The notes below the pieces were generated by a model that saw only the letters and a list, made by a program, of their open reading frames with translations, made no database searches and was not told where the DNA came from. A stretch of DNA of 64,000 bases, taken from contig NZ_JAPEPC010000001.1 in NCBI RefSeq assembly GCF_026340465.1, forward strand, positions 1,178,001 to 1,242,000, read 5' to 3'. A program made the position numbers and the translations under genes. This stretch comes from Streptomyces sp. NBC_01306. Its GTDB lineage: Bacteria; Actinomycetota; Actinomycetes; Streptomycetales; Streptomycetaceae. Positions 25,938 through 34,902 of this stretch are shown here, piece after piece; position 1 is the first letter of the stretch, and each line of letters begins with the position of its first letter.

Positions 25938-26603
25938 TCAGCTTCCGGTCAGCTGCTTCAGCGCCACGTTGAGTTCCAGGACGTTGACCCGGGGCTCCCC
26001 CACGAAGCCGAGCGTGCGGCCGGTGGTGTGGTCGGCGACCAGCCGGTCGACCCGCGCCACCGTGAGGTGGTTGCGCGCGGCGATCCGGTGCACCTGGAGC
26101 TTCGCGTACTGCGGGGAGATGTCCGGGTCGAGACCGGAGCCGGACGAGGTGACGGCGTCGGCCGGCACGTCGGACGGCCGCACCCGGTACCCGGCGGTCG
26201 AATTGTCCTTGATGACGGCGGACTTGGCGTCCTTGACCCACTTGATCAGTTCGGCGTTGTCCCCGGACCGGTTGGTCGCGCCGGACACCAGCAGCTTGTA
26301 CTGGGTGTTGACGCTGTTGGTGCCCAGGCCGTTGGACGGACGCGGCTGGAACCACCTGAGGTCGGGCGCGGGGGTCTGCTGTCCCTTCTTCAGCGGCAGG
26401 GTGTAGCGCTGCCCGATGAGGGAGGAACCGACGACCTTGCCCCCGGACTTGAGCTCCGAGCCGTTGGCCTGATGGCCCATGACCGCCTGGGCGACGCCGG
26501 TGACGGCGAGCGGGTAGATCACACCGCAGACGACGGTGAGGACGAGAAGGGCGCGCAGACCGGCCCAGAGCAGGCGGCCCGTTCCGCTCACGGAGTTGTT
26601 CAT
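25938..26603 (-). CDS. kdpC: Potassium-transporting ATPase subunit KdpC
   Basis: This 221-residue protein has one N-terminal membrane span (LLVLTVVCGVIYPLAVTGVA) and an extracytoplasmic domain with DLRWFQPRPS, SGSGLDPDISPQYA and RVDRLVADHTTGRTLGFVGEP. It stabilises the KdpFAB complex. ATG 26603 has GGGTGA five bases before it. The in-frame GTG 26612, overlapping the kdpB stop, is an alternative start. It is the last gene of the kdp operon. Confidence 0.93.
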   Translation of the reverse strand: MNNSVSGTGRLLWAGLRALLVLTVVCGVIYPLAVTGVAQAVMGHQANGSELKSGGKVVGSSLIGQRYTLPLKKGQQTPAPDLRWFQPRPSNGLGTNSVNTQYKLLVSGATNRSGDNAELIKWVKDAKSAVIKDNSTAGYRVRPSDVPADAVTSSGSGLDPDISPQYAKLQVHRIAARNHLTVARVDRLVADHTTGRTLGFVGEPRVNVLELNVALKQLTGS

Positions 26604-26608
26604 GATGG

Positions 26609-28705
26609 TCACCCGATACCAGGTATGAGGGAGATGAGCAGATCGATGATCTTGATGCCGATGAACGGTGCGACCAGGCCGCCGAGCCCGTAGAGCCCGA
26701 GGTTGCGGCGGAGCATCCGGTCGGCGCCGGTCGGCCTGTACCGCACGCCCTTCAGCGCCAGCGGCACCAGCGCGACGATGACCAGCGCGTTGAAGACGAC
26801 GGCCGACAGGATGGCGGTCTCGGGCGACGAGAGACGCATGATGTTCAGCTTGTCGAGGCTCGGGTACGCCACCGCGAACATCGCGGGGATGATCGCGAAG
26901 TACTTGGCGACGTCGTTGGCGATCGAGAACGTCGTCAGCGCGCCCCGGGTGATGAGCAGTTGCTTGCCGATCTCGACGATCTCGATCAGCTTGGTCGGGT
27001 TGGAGTCCAGGTCCACCATGTTCCCGGCCTCCTTGGCGGCCGAGGTCCCGGTGTTCATGGCCACCCCGACGTCCGCCTGGGCCAGCGCCGGGGCGTCGTT
27101 GGTCCCGTCACCGGTCATCGCGACCAGCTTGCCGCCGGCCTGCTCGCGCTTGATCAGTGCCATCTTGTCCTCGGGGGTGGCCTCGGCGAGGAAGTCGTCG
27201 ACACCCGCCTCCTGGGCGATGGCCCTGGCCGTCAGCGGGTTGTCGCCCGTGATCATGACGGTCTTGATGCCCATCCGGCGCAGCTCGTCGAACCGCTCCC
27301 GCATCCCTTCCTTGACGACGTCCTTGAGGTGGATGACACCCAGCACCCGGGCGCCCTCCCCGTCCTCGACGGCGACGAGCAGCGGAGTGCCGCCCGCCTC
27401 CGAGATCGCATCGGTGAGCGTCTGCGCGTCCTCGGAGACCTGGCCGCCGTTCTCCCTGACCCAGGCCACCACGGAACCGCTCGCGCCCTTGCGGATGCGG
27501 CGGCCGCCCGCGTCCACGCCCGACATCCGGGTCTGGGCGGTGAAGGAGATCCAGTCGGCCCCGGTCAGCTCACCGCGGCTGCGCTCGCGCAGCCCGTACT
27601 TCTCCTTGGCGAGTACGACGACCGAGCGGCCCTCCGGCGTCTCGTCGGCCAGCGACGAGAGCTGCGCCGCGTCGGCGAGCACAGCCTCGGTGACGCCCCT
27701 GACGGGGACGAACGCGGCGGCCTGCCGGTTGCCGAGGGTGATGGTGCCGGTCTTGTCGAGCAGCAGGGTCGACACGTCGCCCGCGGCCTCGACCGCGCGT
27801 CCGGACATGGCCAGCACATTGCGCTGGACGAGCCGGTCCATGCCCGCGATACCGATCGCGGAGAGCAGCGCTCCGATGGTGGTGGGGATCAGACAGACCA
27901 GCAGTGCGGTGAGCACGATCATCGACTGCTTCGCACCGGCGTACGTCGCGAACGGCTGGAGGGTCACGACCGCCAGCAGGAAGACGATGGTGAGTGAGGC
28001 GAGCAGGATGTTCAGCGCGATCTCGTTGGGCGTCTTCTGCCGGGCGGCGCCCTCCACCAGCTTGATCATCCGGTCGATGAAGGTCTCGCCGGGCTTCGTC
28101 ATGATCTTGACGACGATCCGGTCGGACAGCACCTTCGTACCGCCGGTGACGGCCGAGCGGTCACCGCCCGACTCCCTGATGACGGGGGCCGATTCACCGG
28201 TGATCGCGGACTCGTCGACCGAGGCCACCCCTTCGACGACATCGCCGTCCCCGGGGATGATGTCACCGGCCTCGCAGACCACCAGGTCGCCGATGCGCAG
28301 CTCGGTGCCGGGCACCTGCTCCTCGACGGCGCCGTCCAGCCGCCGGGCGACGGTGTCGCTCTTGGCCTTGCGGAGCGTGTCGGCCTGGGCCTTGCCGCGG
28401 CCCTCGGCGACCGCCTCCGCCAGATTGGCGAAGACCGTGGTCAGCCAGAGCCAGCCGGTGATGGCCCAGCCGAACCAGTCGCCGGGGTCCTTCAGGGCGA
28501 ACCCCGTGGTGACGACGGAGCCGACCTCGACCACGAACATCACGGGCGACTTGACCATGATCCGCGGGTCGAGCTTGCGCAGCGCGTCGGGGAAGGACCT
28601 GAGCAGCTGCCGGGGGTCGAAAAGACCGCCGCCGACGCGCCCTTCGGGCTTGGGGCCCTGCGACGGGTCCTGGTGGGGGACGCGGGCCGGGGTGAGGGTA
28701 CTCAT
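26609..28705 (-). CDS. kdpB: Potassium-transporting P-type ATPase subunit KdpB
   Basis: This 698-residue P-type ATPase has the phosphorylated Asp317 in [19 protein letters not shown] in the actuator domain, the [13 protein letters not shown] and [17 protein letters not shown] spans, and [16 protein letters not shown] in the P domain. It hydrolyses ATP to drive K+ moved by KdpA. The TGES and DKTGT motifs are intact. The start overlaps the kdpA stop by four bases (ATGA). Confidence 0.96.
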   Translation of the reverse strand: MSTLTPARVPHQDPSQGPKPEGRVGGGLFDPRQLLRSFPDALRKLDPRIMVKSPVMFVVEVGSVVTTGFALKDPGDWFGWAITGWLWLTTVFANLAEAVAEGRGKAQADTLRKAKSDTVARRLDGAVEEQVPGTELRIGDLVVCEAGDIIPGDGDVVEGVASVDESAITGESAPVIRESGGDRSAVTGGTKVLSDRIVVKIMTKPGETFIDRMIKLVEGAARQKTPNEIALNILLASLTIVFLLAVVTLQPFATYAGAKQSMIVLTALLVCLIPTTIGALLSAIGIAGMDRLVQRNVLAMSGRAVEAAGDVSTLLLDKTGTITLGNRQAAAFVPVRGVTEAVLADAAQLSSLADETPEGRSVVVLAKEKYGLRERSRGELTGADWISFTAQTRMSGVDAGGRRIRKGASGSVVAWVRENGGQVSEDAQTLTDAISEAGGTPLLVAVEDGEGARVLGVIHLKDVVKEGMRERFDELRRMGIKTVMITGDNPLTARAIAQEAGVDDFLAEATPEDKMALIKREQAGGKLVAMTGDGTNDAPALAQADVGVAMNTGTSAAKEAGNMVDLDSNPTKLIEIVEIGKQLLITRGALTTFSIANDVAKYFAIIPAMFAVAYPSLDKLNIMRLSSPETAILSAVVFNALVIVALVPLALKGVRYRPTGADRMLRRNLGLYGLGGLVAPFIGIKIIDLLISLIPGIG

Positions 28706-30378
28706 GACGCCAGCCCTTCAGCGAGCGGGCCCAGCGCGAGCGCCGGGAAGTAGGTCAGACCAGCGATGATCAGGATCGTGCCGACGAGGAGCCCGGCGAA
28801 GAGCGGCTTGTCGGTACGGAGGGTCCCGGAGGTCTCGGGTATCTGGCGCTGCTCGGCGAGCGAGCCCGCGAGCGCCAGGACGAACACCATGGGCACGAAG
28901 CGGCCGAGCAGCATGGCGAGTCCGATGGTGGTGTTGAACCACTGGGTGTCGGCGCCCAGCCCGGCGAAGGCGGAGCCGTTGTTGTTGGCGCCGGACGTGT
29001 AGGCGTAGAGGATCTCCGAGAAGCCGTGCGCCCCGGAGTTGGTCATCGAGTGGCCGGGGGTCGGGAGAGCCATCGCGGCCGCGGTGAAGCAGAGGACGAG
29101 CGCCGGGGTGACGAGGATGTAGCAGGCCGCGAGCTTGATCTCGCGGACGCCGATCTTCTTGCCCAGGTACTCGGGCGTGCGGCCGACCATCAGGCCTGCG
29201 ATGAACACCGCGATGACCGCCATGATCAGCATGCCGTAGAGGCCGGAGCCGACGCCGCCCGGCGCGATCTCGCCGAGCTGCATACCGAGCATCGTGATGC
29301 CGCCGCCGAAGCCGGTGAAGGACGAGTGGAAGGAGTTGACCGCGCCGGTCGAGGTGAGCGTGGTCGCCACCGAGAAGATCGACGAGCCGCCGATCCCGAA
29401 GCGGGTCTCCTTGCCCTCCATGGCGCCGCCCGCGATGTCGAAGGCGGGGCCGCCGTGGTGGAACTCGGTCCACATCATCAGGGCGGTGAAGGCGAGCCAG
29501 ATGGTCACCATCGTCGCCAGGATCGCGTAACCCTGCTTGAGGGAGCCCACCATGCGGCCGAAGGTGCGTGTCATCGCGAAGGGGATGACGAGGATCAGGA
29601 AGACCTCAAGGAGGTTGGAGAGGCCGTTGGGATTCTCGAAGGGGTGGGCGGAGTTGGCGTTGAAGTAACCGCCGCCGTTGGTGCCCAGCTCCTTGATGGC
29701 CTCCTGGGAGGCGACGGCGCCGCCGTTCCACTGCTGCGACCCGCCGCCGAACTGCCCGACCTCGTGGATCCCCGCGAAGTTCTGGATGGCGCCGCACGCC
29801 ACCAGGACCAGCGCGCCGACGACGGCGACGGGGATCAGGATGCGGACGGTGCCGCGGACCAGGTCGGCCCAGAAGTTGCCCAGTTCACCGCCGGACGTGG
29901 TGGTACGGGAGCGGGCGAAGCCCCGTACGAGGGCGATCGCGACGGCCATGCCGACGGCGGCCGAGACGAAGTTCTGCACCGCGAGGCCGCCGGTCTGCAC
30001 GACGTGGCCCATGGCCTGCTCGCCCGAGTAGGACTGCCAGTTGGTGTTGGCGACGAAGGAGGCTGCGGTGTTGAACGCCTGGTCCGGGTCGATCGACCGG
30101 AAGCCCAGCGAGCCGGGCAGACCACCCTGCACCCGCTGGAGCAGATAGAGGAAGAGGATGCTCACCAGGGAGAAGGCGAGGACCCCGCGGAGGTACGCCG
30201 GCCAGCGCATCGCGGAGTCGGGGTTGGCGCCGATGGCCTTGTAGATCCACTTCTCGACCCGCAGATGCCGGTCGGAGGAGTAGACGCGGGCCATGAAGTC
30301 GCCGAGCGGTCGGTAGACCAGACCAAGCGCCACGATGAGCGCGAGCATCTGGAGCACACCGGCGAGGACGGGGCTCAT
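28702..30378 (-). CDS. kdpA: Potassium-transporting ATPase subunit KdpA
   Basis: This 558-residue membrane protein with ten expected spans is the K+-selecting subunit. One selectivity-filter region is visible in [20 protein letters not shown]. Other KdpA segments include [15 protein letters not shown] and [15 protein letters not shown]. The length is standard. It is translated with kdpB by a four-base overlap and begins six bases after kdpF stops. Confidence 0.96.
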   Translation of the reverse strand: MSPVLAGVLQMLALIVALGLVYRPLGDFMARVYSSDRHLRVEKWIYKAIGANPDSAMRWPAYLRGVLAFSLVSILFLYLLQRVQGGLPGSLGFRSIDPDQAFNTAASFVANTNWQSYSGEQAMGHVVQTGGLAVQNFVSAAVGMAVAIALVRGFARSRTTTSGGELGNFWADLVRGTVRILIPVAVVGALVLVACGAIQNFAGIHEVGQFGGGSQQWNGGAVASQEAIKELGTNGGGYFNANSAHPFENPNGLSNLLEVFLILVIPFAMTRTFGRMVGSLKQGYAILATMVTIWLAFTALMMWTEFHHGGPAFDIAGGAMEGKETRFGIGGSSIFSVATTLTSTGAVNSFHSSFTGFGGGITMLGMQLGEIAPGGVGSGLYGMLIMAVIAVFIAGLMVGRTPEYLGKKIGVREIKLAACYILVTPALVLCFTAAAMALPTPGHSMTNSGAHGFSEILYAYTSGANNNGSAFAGLGADTQWFNTTIGLAMLLGRFVPMVFVLALAGSLAEQRQIPETSGTLRTDKPLFAGLLVGTILIIAGLTYFPALALGPLAEGLAS

Positions 30379-30384
30379 CAGGAC

Positions 30385-30483
30385 TCAGAACCTCTCCGGG
30401 TGGACGAGGGCGAGGACGAGATAGCCCAGCAGGGAGACGGCCACCACGAGGCCGATCACCGCTTCAACGGCAGAACCGGTCAC
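30385..30483 (-). CDS. kdpF: KdpF small membrane subunit
   Basis: This 32-residue single-span peptide begins VTGSAVEAVIGLVVAVSLLG and ends ALVHPERF. It fits KdpF, which packs against KdpA in the complex. The GTG start overlaps the stop codon of a second small frame just upstream (GTGA). It was found by reading the strand directly. Confidence 0.85.
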   Translation of the reverse strand: MTGSAVEAVIGLVVAVSLLGYLVLALVHPERF

Positions 30484-30563
30484 AGCTTCGACACCCCCTT
30501 GGCGATGAGCGCCACCAGCGCGAAGACCGCGACCATGGTGACGACGAAGGCCACATCGGCCAT
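30480..30563 (-). CDS. 27-residue membrane peptide at the head of the kdp operon
   Basis: ATG 30563 is preceded by AGGAG at seven bases. The frame encodes MADVAFVVTMVAVFALVALI followed by AKGVSKL, a single hydrophobic helix with a short basic C-terminus. Its stop overlaps the kdpF GTG by four bases, so kdpF translation is probably coupled to it. It is not KdpF itself, which follows. It may be a second small subunit of the Kdp complex or a leader peptide. I know of no assigned function. Confidence 0.75.
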   Translation of the reverse strand: MADVAFVVTMVAVFALVALIAKGVSKL

Positions 30564-30674
30564 CGTGAGCTCCTGAAGAGTTCGGGAATTCGGAAGAACG
30601 GACTCCCTGAGCAAACCCCCTCGAACGGCGCGTCAGCCGTTCGTTGACGCCACCCATACGGCGATCGCCCCGCC

Positions 30675-30687
30675 CTTGACGCGATCC
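30675..30687 (-). promoter_or_regulatory. Candidate KdpE box upstream of the kdp operon
   Basis: Second copy of CTTGACGCGATCC, 112 bases before the first start codon of the operon. A related GCGTCAA half (minus strand) recurs about 27 bases downstream within GGCGTCAACG. It pairs with the copy before kdpD. Confidence 0.5.
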
Positions 30688-30736
30688 CTACGCGGCGGCC
30701 TGTGATCCGGTCCCACGCGGCTGTGACCAGCAGAAA

Positions 30737-30780
30737 GGCCGGTGGCCCGCACCCCCGTCGGGGAGTGCGGGCCACCGGCC
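30737..30780 (-). terminator. Terminator after the DUF3710 gene
   Basis: Arms GGCCGGTGGCCCGCAC and GTGCGGGCCACCGGCC form a perfect 16-bp stem, with a small inner CCCC/GGGG stem. It lies 37 bases beyond the DUF3710 stop and separates that operon from kdp. Confidence 0.85.
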
Positions 30781-30816
30781 CTGCTGTGCTGTGCTGTGGT
30801 TCAGGCTGTACGGCGG

Positions 30817-31590
30817 TCAGCGCACCTCGGTGATCTCCGGGCCGCGCTGGAGCTGGCCCATGCCACCGGAGAAGCGCGAGCCCTCCTGGTCCTCCTGCTG
30901 GACACCATCGGGCATCATCTGCGCGTCGTCCGGCAGCTTGAGGACGATCGGGTCCCGGGGGGCCATCGGCCCCTCGCCCCGGACGACCACGGTGTCCCGG
31001 AAGATCTGCTCCAGCACCCCGGCCGCCTCGGGCTGGACAGCGCCCTGCCCCGAGATGACACCGCGCAGGAACCAGCGCGGCCCGTCGACGCCGACGAAGC
31101 GCACCAGCTGCACGCCGTTCGTACCGTCCGGGAGCTGGACGGGCACCTGGGCCCGCAGCTCCCAGCCGAGGGGCCCCTCGACCTCGTCGATGATGCCGCC
31201 CTGCTGGGTGATGCCCGAGGCGATCTCCTCGCGCACCTCACCCCAGATGCCTTCCTTCTTCGGTGCCGCGAAGCCCTGGAGCTGGACCGCGCTGTCGCGC
31301 AGGACGACCGTCGCCGCGACGATCGCGTCACCCGCAACCTCGACCCGCAGCTCCATGCCCTCGACTCCGGGGACGAACAGACCGCCGAGGTCCACCCGCC
31401 CCTCGGCCGCCTCACGGACCTCGGAGATGTCCCAGGGGCCGTCGGGCCGCGGGGCGGGGGGCAGGCCGGACCTGTGTGCCCCGCTCACCTCTGCCGACTC
31501 ATCGCTCCCGGCGCCGGCGCCGTCGTTGAACTGCCCGGCCTCGCCCGTCGGGTCCTCGTCGGAACCGCTGTTCTTGCGACGTCCGAACAC
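30817..31590 (-). CDS. DUF3710 family protein
   Basis: This 257-residue soluble protein has an acidic, disordered first 60 residues, then a folded core (GPWDISEVREA, LGGLFVPGVEGMELRVEV, GPRWFLRGVISGQGA). The family is actinobacterial and of unknown function, and adjoins dut in both Streptomyces and Mycobacterium. The GTG 31590 start has AAGGA upstream. One base separates it from the dut stop, so both are on one message. Confidence 0.87.
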   Translation of the reverse strand: MFGRRKNSGSDEDPTGEAGQFNDGAGAGSDESAEVSGAHRSGLPPAPRPDGPWDISEVREAAEGRVDLGGLFVPGVEGMELRVEVAGDAIVAATVVLRDSAVQLQGFAAPKKEGIWGEVREEIASGITQQGGIIDEVEGPLGWELRAQVPVQLPDGTNGVQLVRFVGVDGPRWFLRGVISGQGAVQPEAAGVLEQIFRDTVVVRGEGPMAPRDPIVLKLPDDAQMMPDGVQQEDQEGSRFSGGMGQLQRGPEITEVR

Positions 31591-31591
31591 G

Positions 31592-32107
31592 TCACTGTCC
31601 TTCCCGGTCGGATACGACCGATGCGTATCGATTCCCACCCTGTGGCCCGCCCACAGCGGCATGTCCGCCGGTGGACCCGAAGCCCCCTCCGGCCCGTGCC
31701 GAGCCGGGAAGCTCCGCCACCTCGTGGAAGCGCACCTTCTCGACCTGCTGCACTACCAGCTGGGCGATCCGGTCGAAGCGCTCGAACCGCACCGTCTCGC
31801 GCGGATCGAGATTGACCACGATCACCTTGATCTCTCCACGGTACCCGGCATCGACCGTCCCCGGGGCATTCACCAGGGCAACCCCGCAGCGGGCCGCGAG
31901 CCCGGAGCGCGGGTGCACGAAGGCGGCGTACCCGTCGGGCAGCGCCACCGAGATCCCGGTGGGCAGCACGGTCCGCTCCCCCGGCGCCAGCTCGGCGGCC
32001 TCGGTGGTCACCAGATCGGCGCCCGCGTCGCCCGGGTGCCCGTAAGCGGGGAGCGGCACCTCGGGGTCGACACGGCGGATCAGTACGTCTACGGGGGTAC
32101 GGCTCAT
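31592..32107 (-). CDS. dut: dUTP diphosphatase
   Basis: This 171-residue trimeric dUTPase hydrolyses dUTP to dUMP and PPi, keeping uracil out of DNA and feeding thymidylate synthesis. The five motifs are visible: HPGDAGADL, HPRSGLAARCG, NAPGTVDAGYRGEI, RIAQLVVQ and the C-terminal GGFGSTGGH arm. The start overlaps the stop of the thioesterase gene by four bases. A further 20 residues after the arm are typical of streptomycetes. Confidence 0.95.
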   Translation of the reverse strand: MSRTPVDVLIRRVDPEVPLPAYGHPGDAGADLVTTEAAELAPGERTVLPTGISVALPDGYAAFVHPRSGLAARCGVALVNAPGTVDAGYRGEIKVIVVNLDPRETVRFERFDRIAQLVVQQVEKVRFHEVAELPGSARAGGGFGSTGGHAAVGGPQGGNRYASVVSDREGQ

Positions 32108-32700
32108 GGGTTCACCTCGAAGGCGCGGACGCGCTTGATCTGGTCGGGGTCGTCCATCGCGGCCCGGATCTCCTCCGGCCGTCCGTTCTCGGTGAAGTGC
32201 TCGACCTTGACCTCGATGAACAGGCCTTCGGCGCGGACCGCGACAGGCCCGTCCGGGCCGCCGATCCGGCCGGTCGCCGTGGAGTAGATCTTCCGGCCGC
32301 TCACCGCGGTGACCCGGGCGTCGAGGTGGAGCACGGTGCCCACCGGGACGGGCCGTACGAAGTCGGTCTCCAGCCGGCCGGTCACCGCGATGACCCGCAG
32401 CAGCCAGTTCAGCGATCCGAGCGTCTCGTCGAGCGCGGAGGTCAGGACACCGCCGTGCGCGAGGCCCGGTGCGCCCTGGTGAGCGGACTGCACGGTGAAT
32501 TCGGCGGTGACGGTCACGCCTTCACCGGCCCGCGCCTGGAGGTGCAGCCCGTGCGGCTGCCCCTCGCCGCAGCCGAAACAGTGCGCGTAGTGCGCTCCGA
32601 GGAGCTCTCCGGGGGCCGGGGCATCGTGGTGGCGCACGGGCGCTATGGCGTCGGCCGGGGGCGTCAGCGCTGAAGATGTTCGTGTCACAGCCGCAGACAT
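32104..32700 (-). CDS. PaaI-family hotdog thioesterase
   Basis: This 198-residue protein has a hotdog fold with the PaaI-type active region HGGVLTSALDETLGSLNW and VRPVPVGTVLHLDARV. An N-terminal YAHCFGCGEGQPHGLHL segment carries two cysteines and is common in actinobacterial members. It probably hydrolyses an acyl-CoA of unknown chain. ATG 32700 (MSAAVTRTSS) is preferred over an upstream extension. It is the first gene of the dut operon and diverges from the DUF3093 gene by only 46 bases. Confidence 0.85.
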   Translation of the reverse strand: MSAAVTRTSSALTPPADAIAPVRHHDAPAPGELLGAHYAHCFGCGEGQPHGLHLQARAGEGVTVTAEFTVQSAHQGAPGLAHGGVLTSALDETLGSLNWLLRVIAVTGRLETDFVRPVPVGTVLHLDARVTAVSGRKIYSTATGRIGGPDGPVAVRAEGLFIEVKVEHFTENGRPEEIRAAMDDPDQIKRVRAFEVNP

Positions 32701-32746
32701 TACCCGCGCGGCAACGCGGGGACGGCACCATGCCAAGCTTGGCTTT

Positions 32747-33199
32747 ATGCAGCCTTACGAAGAACGTCTCACCGCGCCCCGTTCCTGGTGGCTGATCGCC
32801 CTGCTCGTCGGGATCGCGGGCGCGCTGATCACCCTGCCGCTCGGCACGCTGCCGATGCTCGGCGGCCTGGTCGGCGGGGCGGCGGTGGCGGGCATCATCG
32901 TGAGTTCGTACGGCTCGGTCCGCATCCGGGTCGTCGCGGGTTCGCTCGTCGCGGGCGACGCGAAGATCCCGCTGTCGGCGCTGGGTGAGGCCACGGTGCT
33001 GGACGCCGAGGAGACGGTCGCCTGGCGCTCGTACAAGGCCGATCCGCGCGCCTTCATGCTGATGCGCAGCTATGTGCGGACGGCAGTGCGGGTGGAGATC
33101 ACGGACCCGTCCGACCCGACGCCGTACGCCTATCTCTCGACCCGCGACCCCGAGGCGCTCAAGACGGCGCTGACTGCGGTGGCCGCCGACCGGGGCTGA
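32747..33199 (+). CDS. DUF3093 family membrane protein
   Basis: This 150-residue protein has two adjacent membrane spans (SWWLIALLVGIAGALI and MLGGLVGGAAVAGIIVSSYG), then a small beta-rich cytoplasmic domain containing DAEETVAWRSYKADPRAFML. The family is actinobacterial and of unknown role, usually beside dut. No ribosome site is seen before ATG 32747, so the message may be leaderless, which is common in this phylum. Confidence 0.85.
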   Translation: MQPYEERLTAPRSWWLIALLVGIAGALITLPLGTLPMLGGLVGGAAVAGIIVSSYGSVRIRVVAGSLVAGDAKIPLSALGEATVLDAEETVAWRSYKADPRAFMLMRSYVRTAVRVEITDPSDPTPYAYLSTRDPEALKTALTAVAADRG

Positions 33200-33215
33200 C
33201 GGCCGCGGGGGACGC

Positions 33216-34199
33216 TCAGAGCCCCTCGGCCTGTCCGCCGGGGAGCTCCTTCGGCCGGCTCAGCGGTGGCAGCTCGGGAAGGGCGTCCCAGGGGACCTGG
33301 CGCTTGCGCATGTCCTTGCGCACCTTGTCGGCGAGTTTCCTGGTGTCCCGGCGGTTCATCACGGCGCCGACGGTGGCGCCCACCATGAACGGCATCAGGT
33401 TCGGCAGGTCGCGGACCGTGCGTTTCATGATCTGCTGGCGCATTTCGCGCTTCATCTGACCGCCGAGCGCCGTGAACGTGGCCGGCTTGGTGATGTCGAA
33501 GCCGCGCTCGCCCGACCACGCGTGCAGATAGGCGGTGGAGCGGTCCTTGAGGCCGCCCGGCGGGCGCATCCCGTAGACCTCGTGCAGTTCGGCGATGAGC
33601 TTCAGCTCGATCGCCGCGACCCCGGTGATCTCCGCGGCGATCTCGGCCGGCATGGCGAGCGGTACGGGGAGCATCGCGGCCGCTCCGATGCCCGCGCCGA
33701 CGGTGGACGTCGCGTTGGCCGCGCCCGCGACGAGCCGGTCGGCGATCTCCTCCGGTCCGAGACCGGGAAAGTGCTTGCGCAGCGTCGTGAGATCGCGGAC
33801 CGGGATCCGTGGTGCGATGTCGATGATGCGGTCGGTGATGTACGCGAACCCCGCCTTCGCGCCTTCGCCGCCCTTCTGGATGCCCTGCTGTATCCCGTGC
33901 TGTATGCCGTGTCTGAGAGCACCCAGCCGACGGGCCCCGGTCATGGGTCCGTCCTGCACGCCCCGCGCCACCGCAGCGAAGGGCGCCGCTTCGTCGAGCG
34001 AGGCCGGGAGGCCCCGCTCGTCGTCACGTGCGCTGCTGACGAGCGCGCTCGCCCCGTGGTCGTCCTCCTCCGGGGGCCGGAGGGCGAGGGGCTCGGCGGG
34101 TGCTTCCGCACCTTCTGCCGGGCCCGTGCCGCCCTGCTGGTCCTCGGGGGAACCCTTCCGCCGGAAGCACCGCTTCCGGGACGGTGTCGCGCCTGCCAC
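33216..34199 (-). CDS. Hypothetical protein with a glycine/alanine-rich helical core
   Basis: About 327 residues. The first 85 are charged and disordered and may not all be translated. The conserved part starts near MTGARRLGAL and has HGIQHGIQQGIQKGGEGAKA, a hydrophobic stretch AAAMLPVPLAMPAEIAAEI, and a basic tail with QQIMKRTVRDLPNLMPFMVG. The middle resembles EcsC-like proteins, but I cannot assign it with confidence. GTG 34199 lies 11 bases after the DUF4193 stop, suggesting one transcript. A later start at the MTG motif (about 33944) is possible. Confidence 0.65.
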   Translation of the reverse strand: MAGATPSRKRCFRRKGSPEDQQGGTGPAEGAEAPAEPLALRPPEEDDHGASALVSSARDDERGLPASLDEAAPFAAVARGVQDGPMTGARRLGALRHGIQHGIQQGIQKGGEGAKAGFAYITDRIIDIAPRIPVRDLTTLRKHFPGLGPEEIADRLVAGAANATSTVGAGIGAAAMLPVPLAMPAEIAAEITGVAAIELKLIAELHEVYGMRPPGGLKDRSTAYLHAWSGERGFDITKPATFTALGGQMKREMRQQIMKRTVRDLPNLMPFMVGATVGAVMNRRDTRKLADKVRKDMRKRQVPWDALPELPPLSRPKELPGGQAEGL

Positions 34200-34210
34200 G
34201 GCCGACTGCC

Positions 34211-34507
34211 TCAGTCGCAGTCGCGGCAGATGGGCTGGCCGTTCTTCTCGCGCGCCAGCTGACTGCGGTGGTGCACGAGGAAGCAGCTCATGCAGGTGAA
34301 CTCGTCGGCCTGCCGGGGCAGCACCCGGACCGACAGCTCTTCGTTGGACAGGTCGGCGCCGGGCAGCTCAAGACCCTCGGCCTGCTCGAACTCGTCTACG
34401 TCGACAGCAGCTGTCGACTTGTCGTTCCGACGTGCCTTGAGCTCTTCCAGACTGTCCTGGTCGCTGTCGTCGTCGGTCTTGCGTGGAGTGTCGTAATCCG
34501 TAGCCAT
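34211..34507 (-). CDS. DUF4193 family protein
   Basis: This 98-residue acidic protein starts MATDYDTPRKTDDDSDQDSL. Its C-terminal CMSCFLVHHRSQLA plus CRDCD gives two Cys-x2-Cys pairs with His, consistent with a small zinc ribbon. The family is nearly universal in actinobacteria and lies beside dut/DUF3093 in mycobacteria, but its function is unknown. A GGGGGAGAGCG site precedes ATG 34507. It has a long (about 390-base) upstream region with strong RNA-fold potential. Confidence 0.88.
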   Translation of the reverse strand: MATDYDTPRKTDDDSDQDSLEELKARRNDKSTAAVDVDEFEQAEGLELPGADLSNEELSVRVLPRQADEFTCMSCFLVHHRSQLAREKNGQPICRDCD

Positions 34508-34902
34508 GTCGCGCTCTCCCCCTCTGGGTATTTGCGGTGTCTCCAGCGCACGTAACGCGTGAGAGGCCGGACTTGTGCCCGACCCGAGGCGGAGATTTTG
34601 CCTCACATCAAGGTCTGTTACTCAATCGACACCCAACCGGATCCCCGGGGAGAGATCGATTTGGATGGCGATCGGGACCGTACACGGTCCCGGGGTAGTG
34701 CTTTGCGGGCACCACCCCGTGTACTTCCCGTGATCGCACCCCCTGGAAACCCAGGGTTTTCCCGGGTTTTCGGGGATTTGGGGATCACGGAGAGTAGGTA
34801 GACGGAAAATCGGCCCTGTGACCGATCGCACATCTGTCTCACGGGAACGCGTCCCGAAAATTCCGCGCAAAGCGAACATCCGGCCTACCCCCGCCGACCG
34901 GC
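34508..34902 (-). other. 395-base intergenic region: DUF4193 leader and cutS 3' end
   Basis: No credible gene is seen. The section 34674-34790 is packed with inverted repeats (listed separately). The cutS-proximal part (34800-34902) is AT-richer by local standards and contains no hairpin I would call a terminator. The DUF4193 promoter should lie upstream of about 34790 if the repeats are transcribed. Confidence 0.6.
34674..34790 (-). ncRNA. Candidate structured leader RNA upstream of DUF4193
   Basis: Three stem systems lie next to each other. In minus-strand RNA order they are: CCGUGAUC (34783-34790) pairing with GAUCACGG (34728-34735) around an inner CCCUGG/CCAGGG hairpin; a 10-bp stem (34692-34718) with arms GGGGUGGUGC / GCACUACCCC that is complete only on this strand because it needs a G-U pair; and GGGACCG / CGGUCCC (34674-34691). 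GTACACGG (34680-34687) can also pair with CCGTGTAC (34717-34724), which would break the last hairpin. Such mutually exclusive pairing is riboswitch-like. No known class is recognised. Confidence 0.45.
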
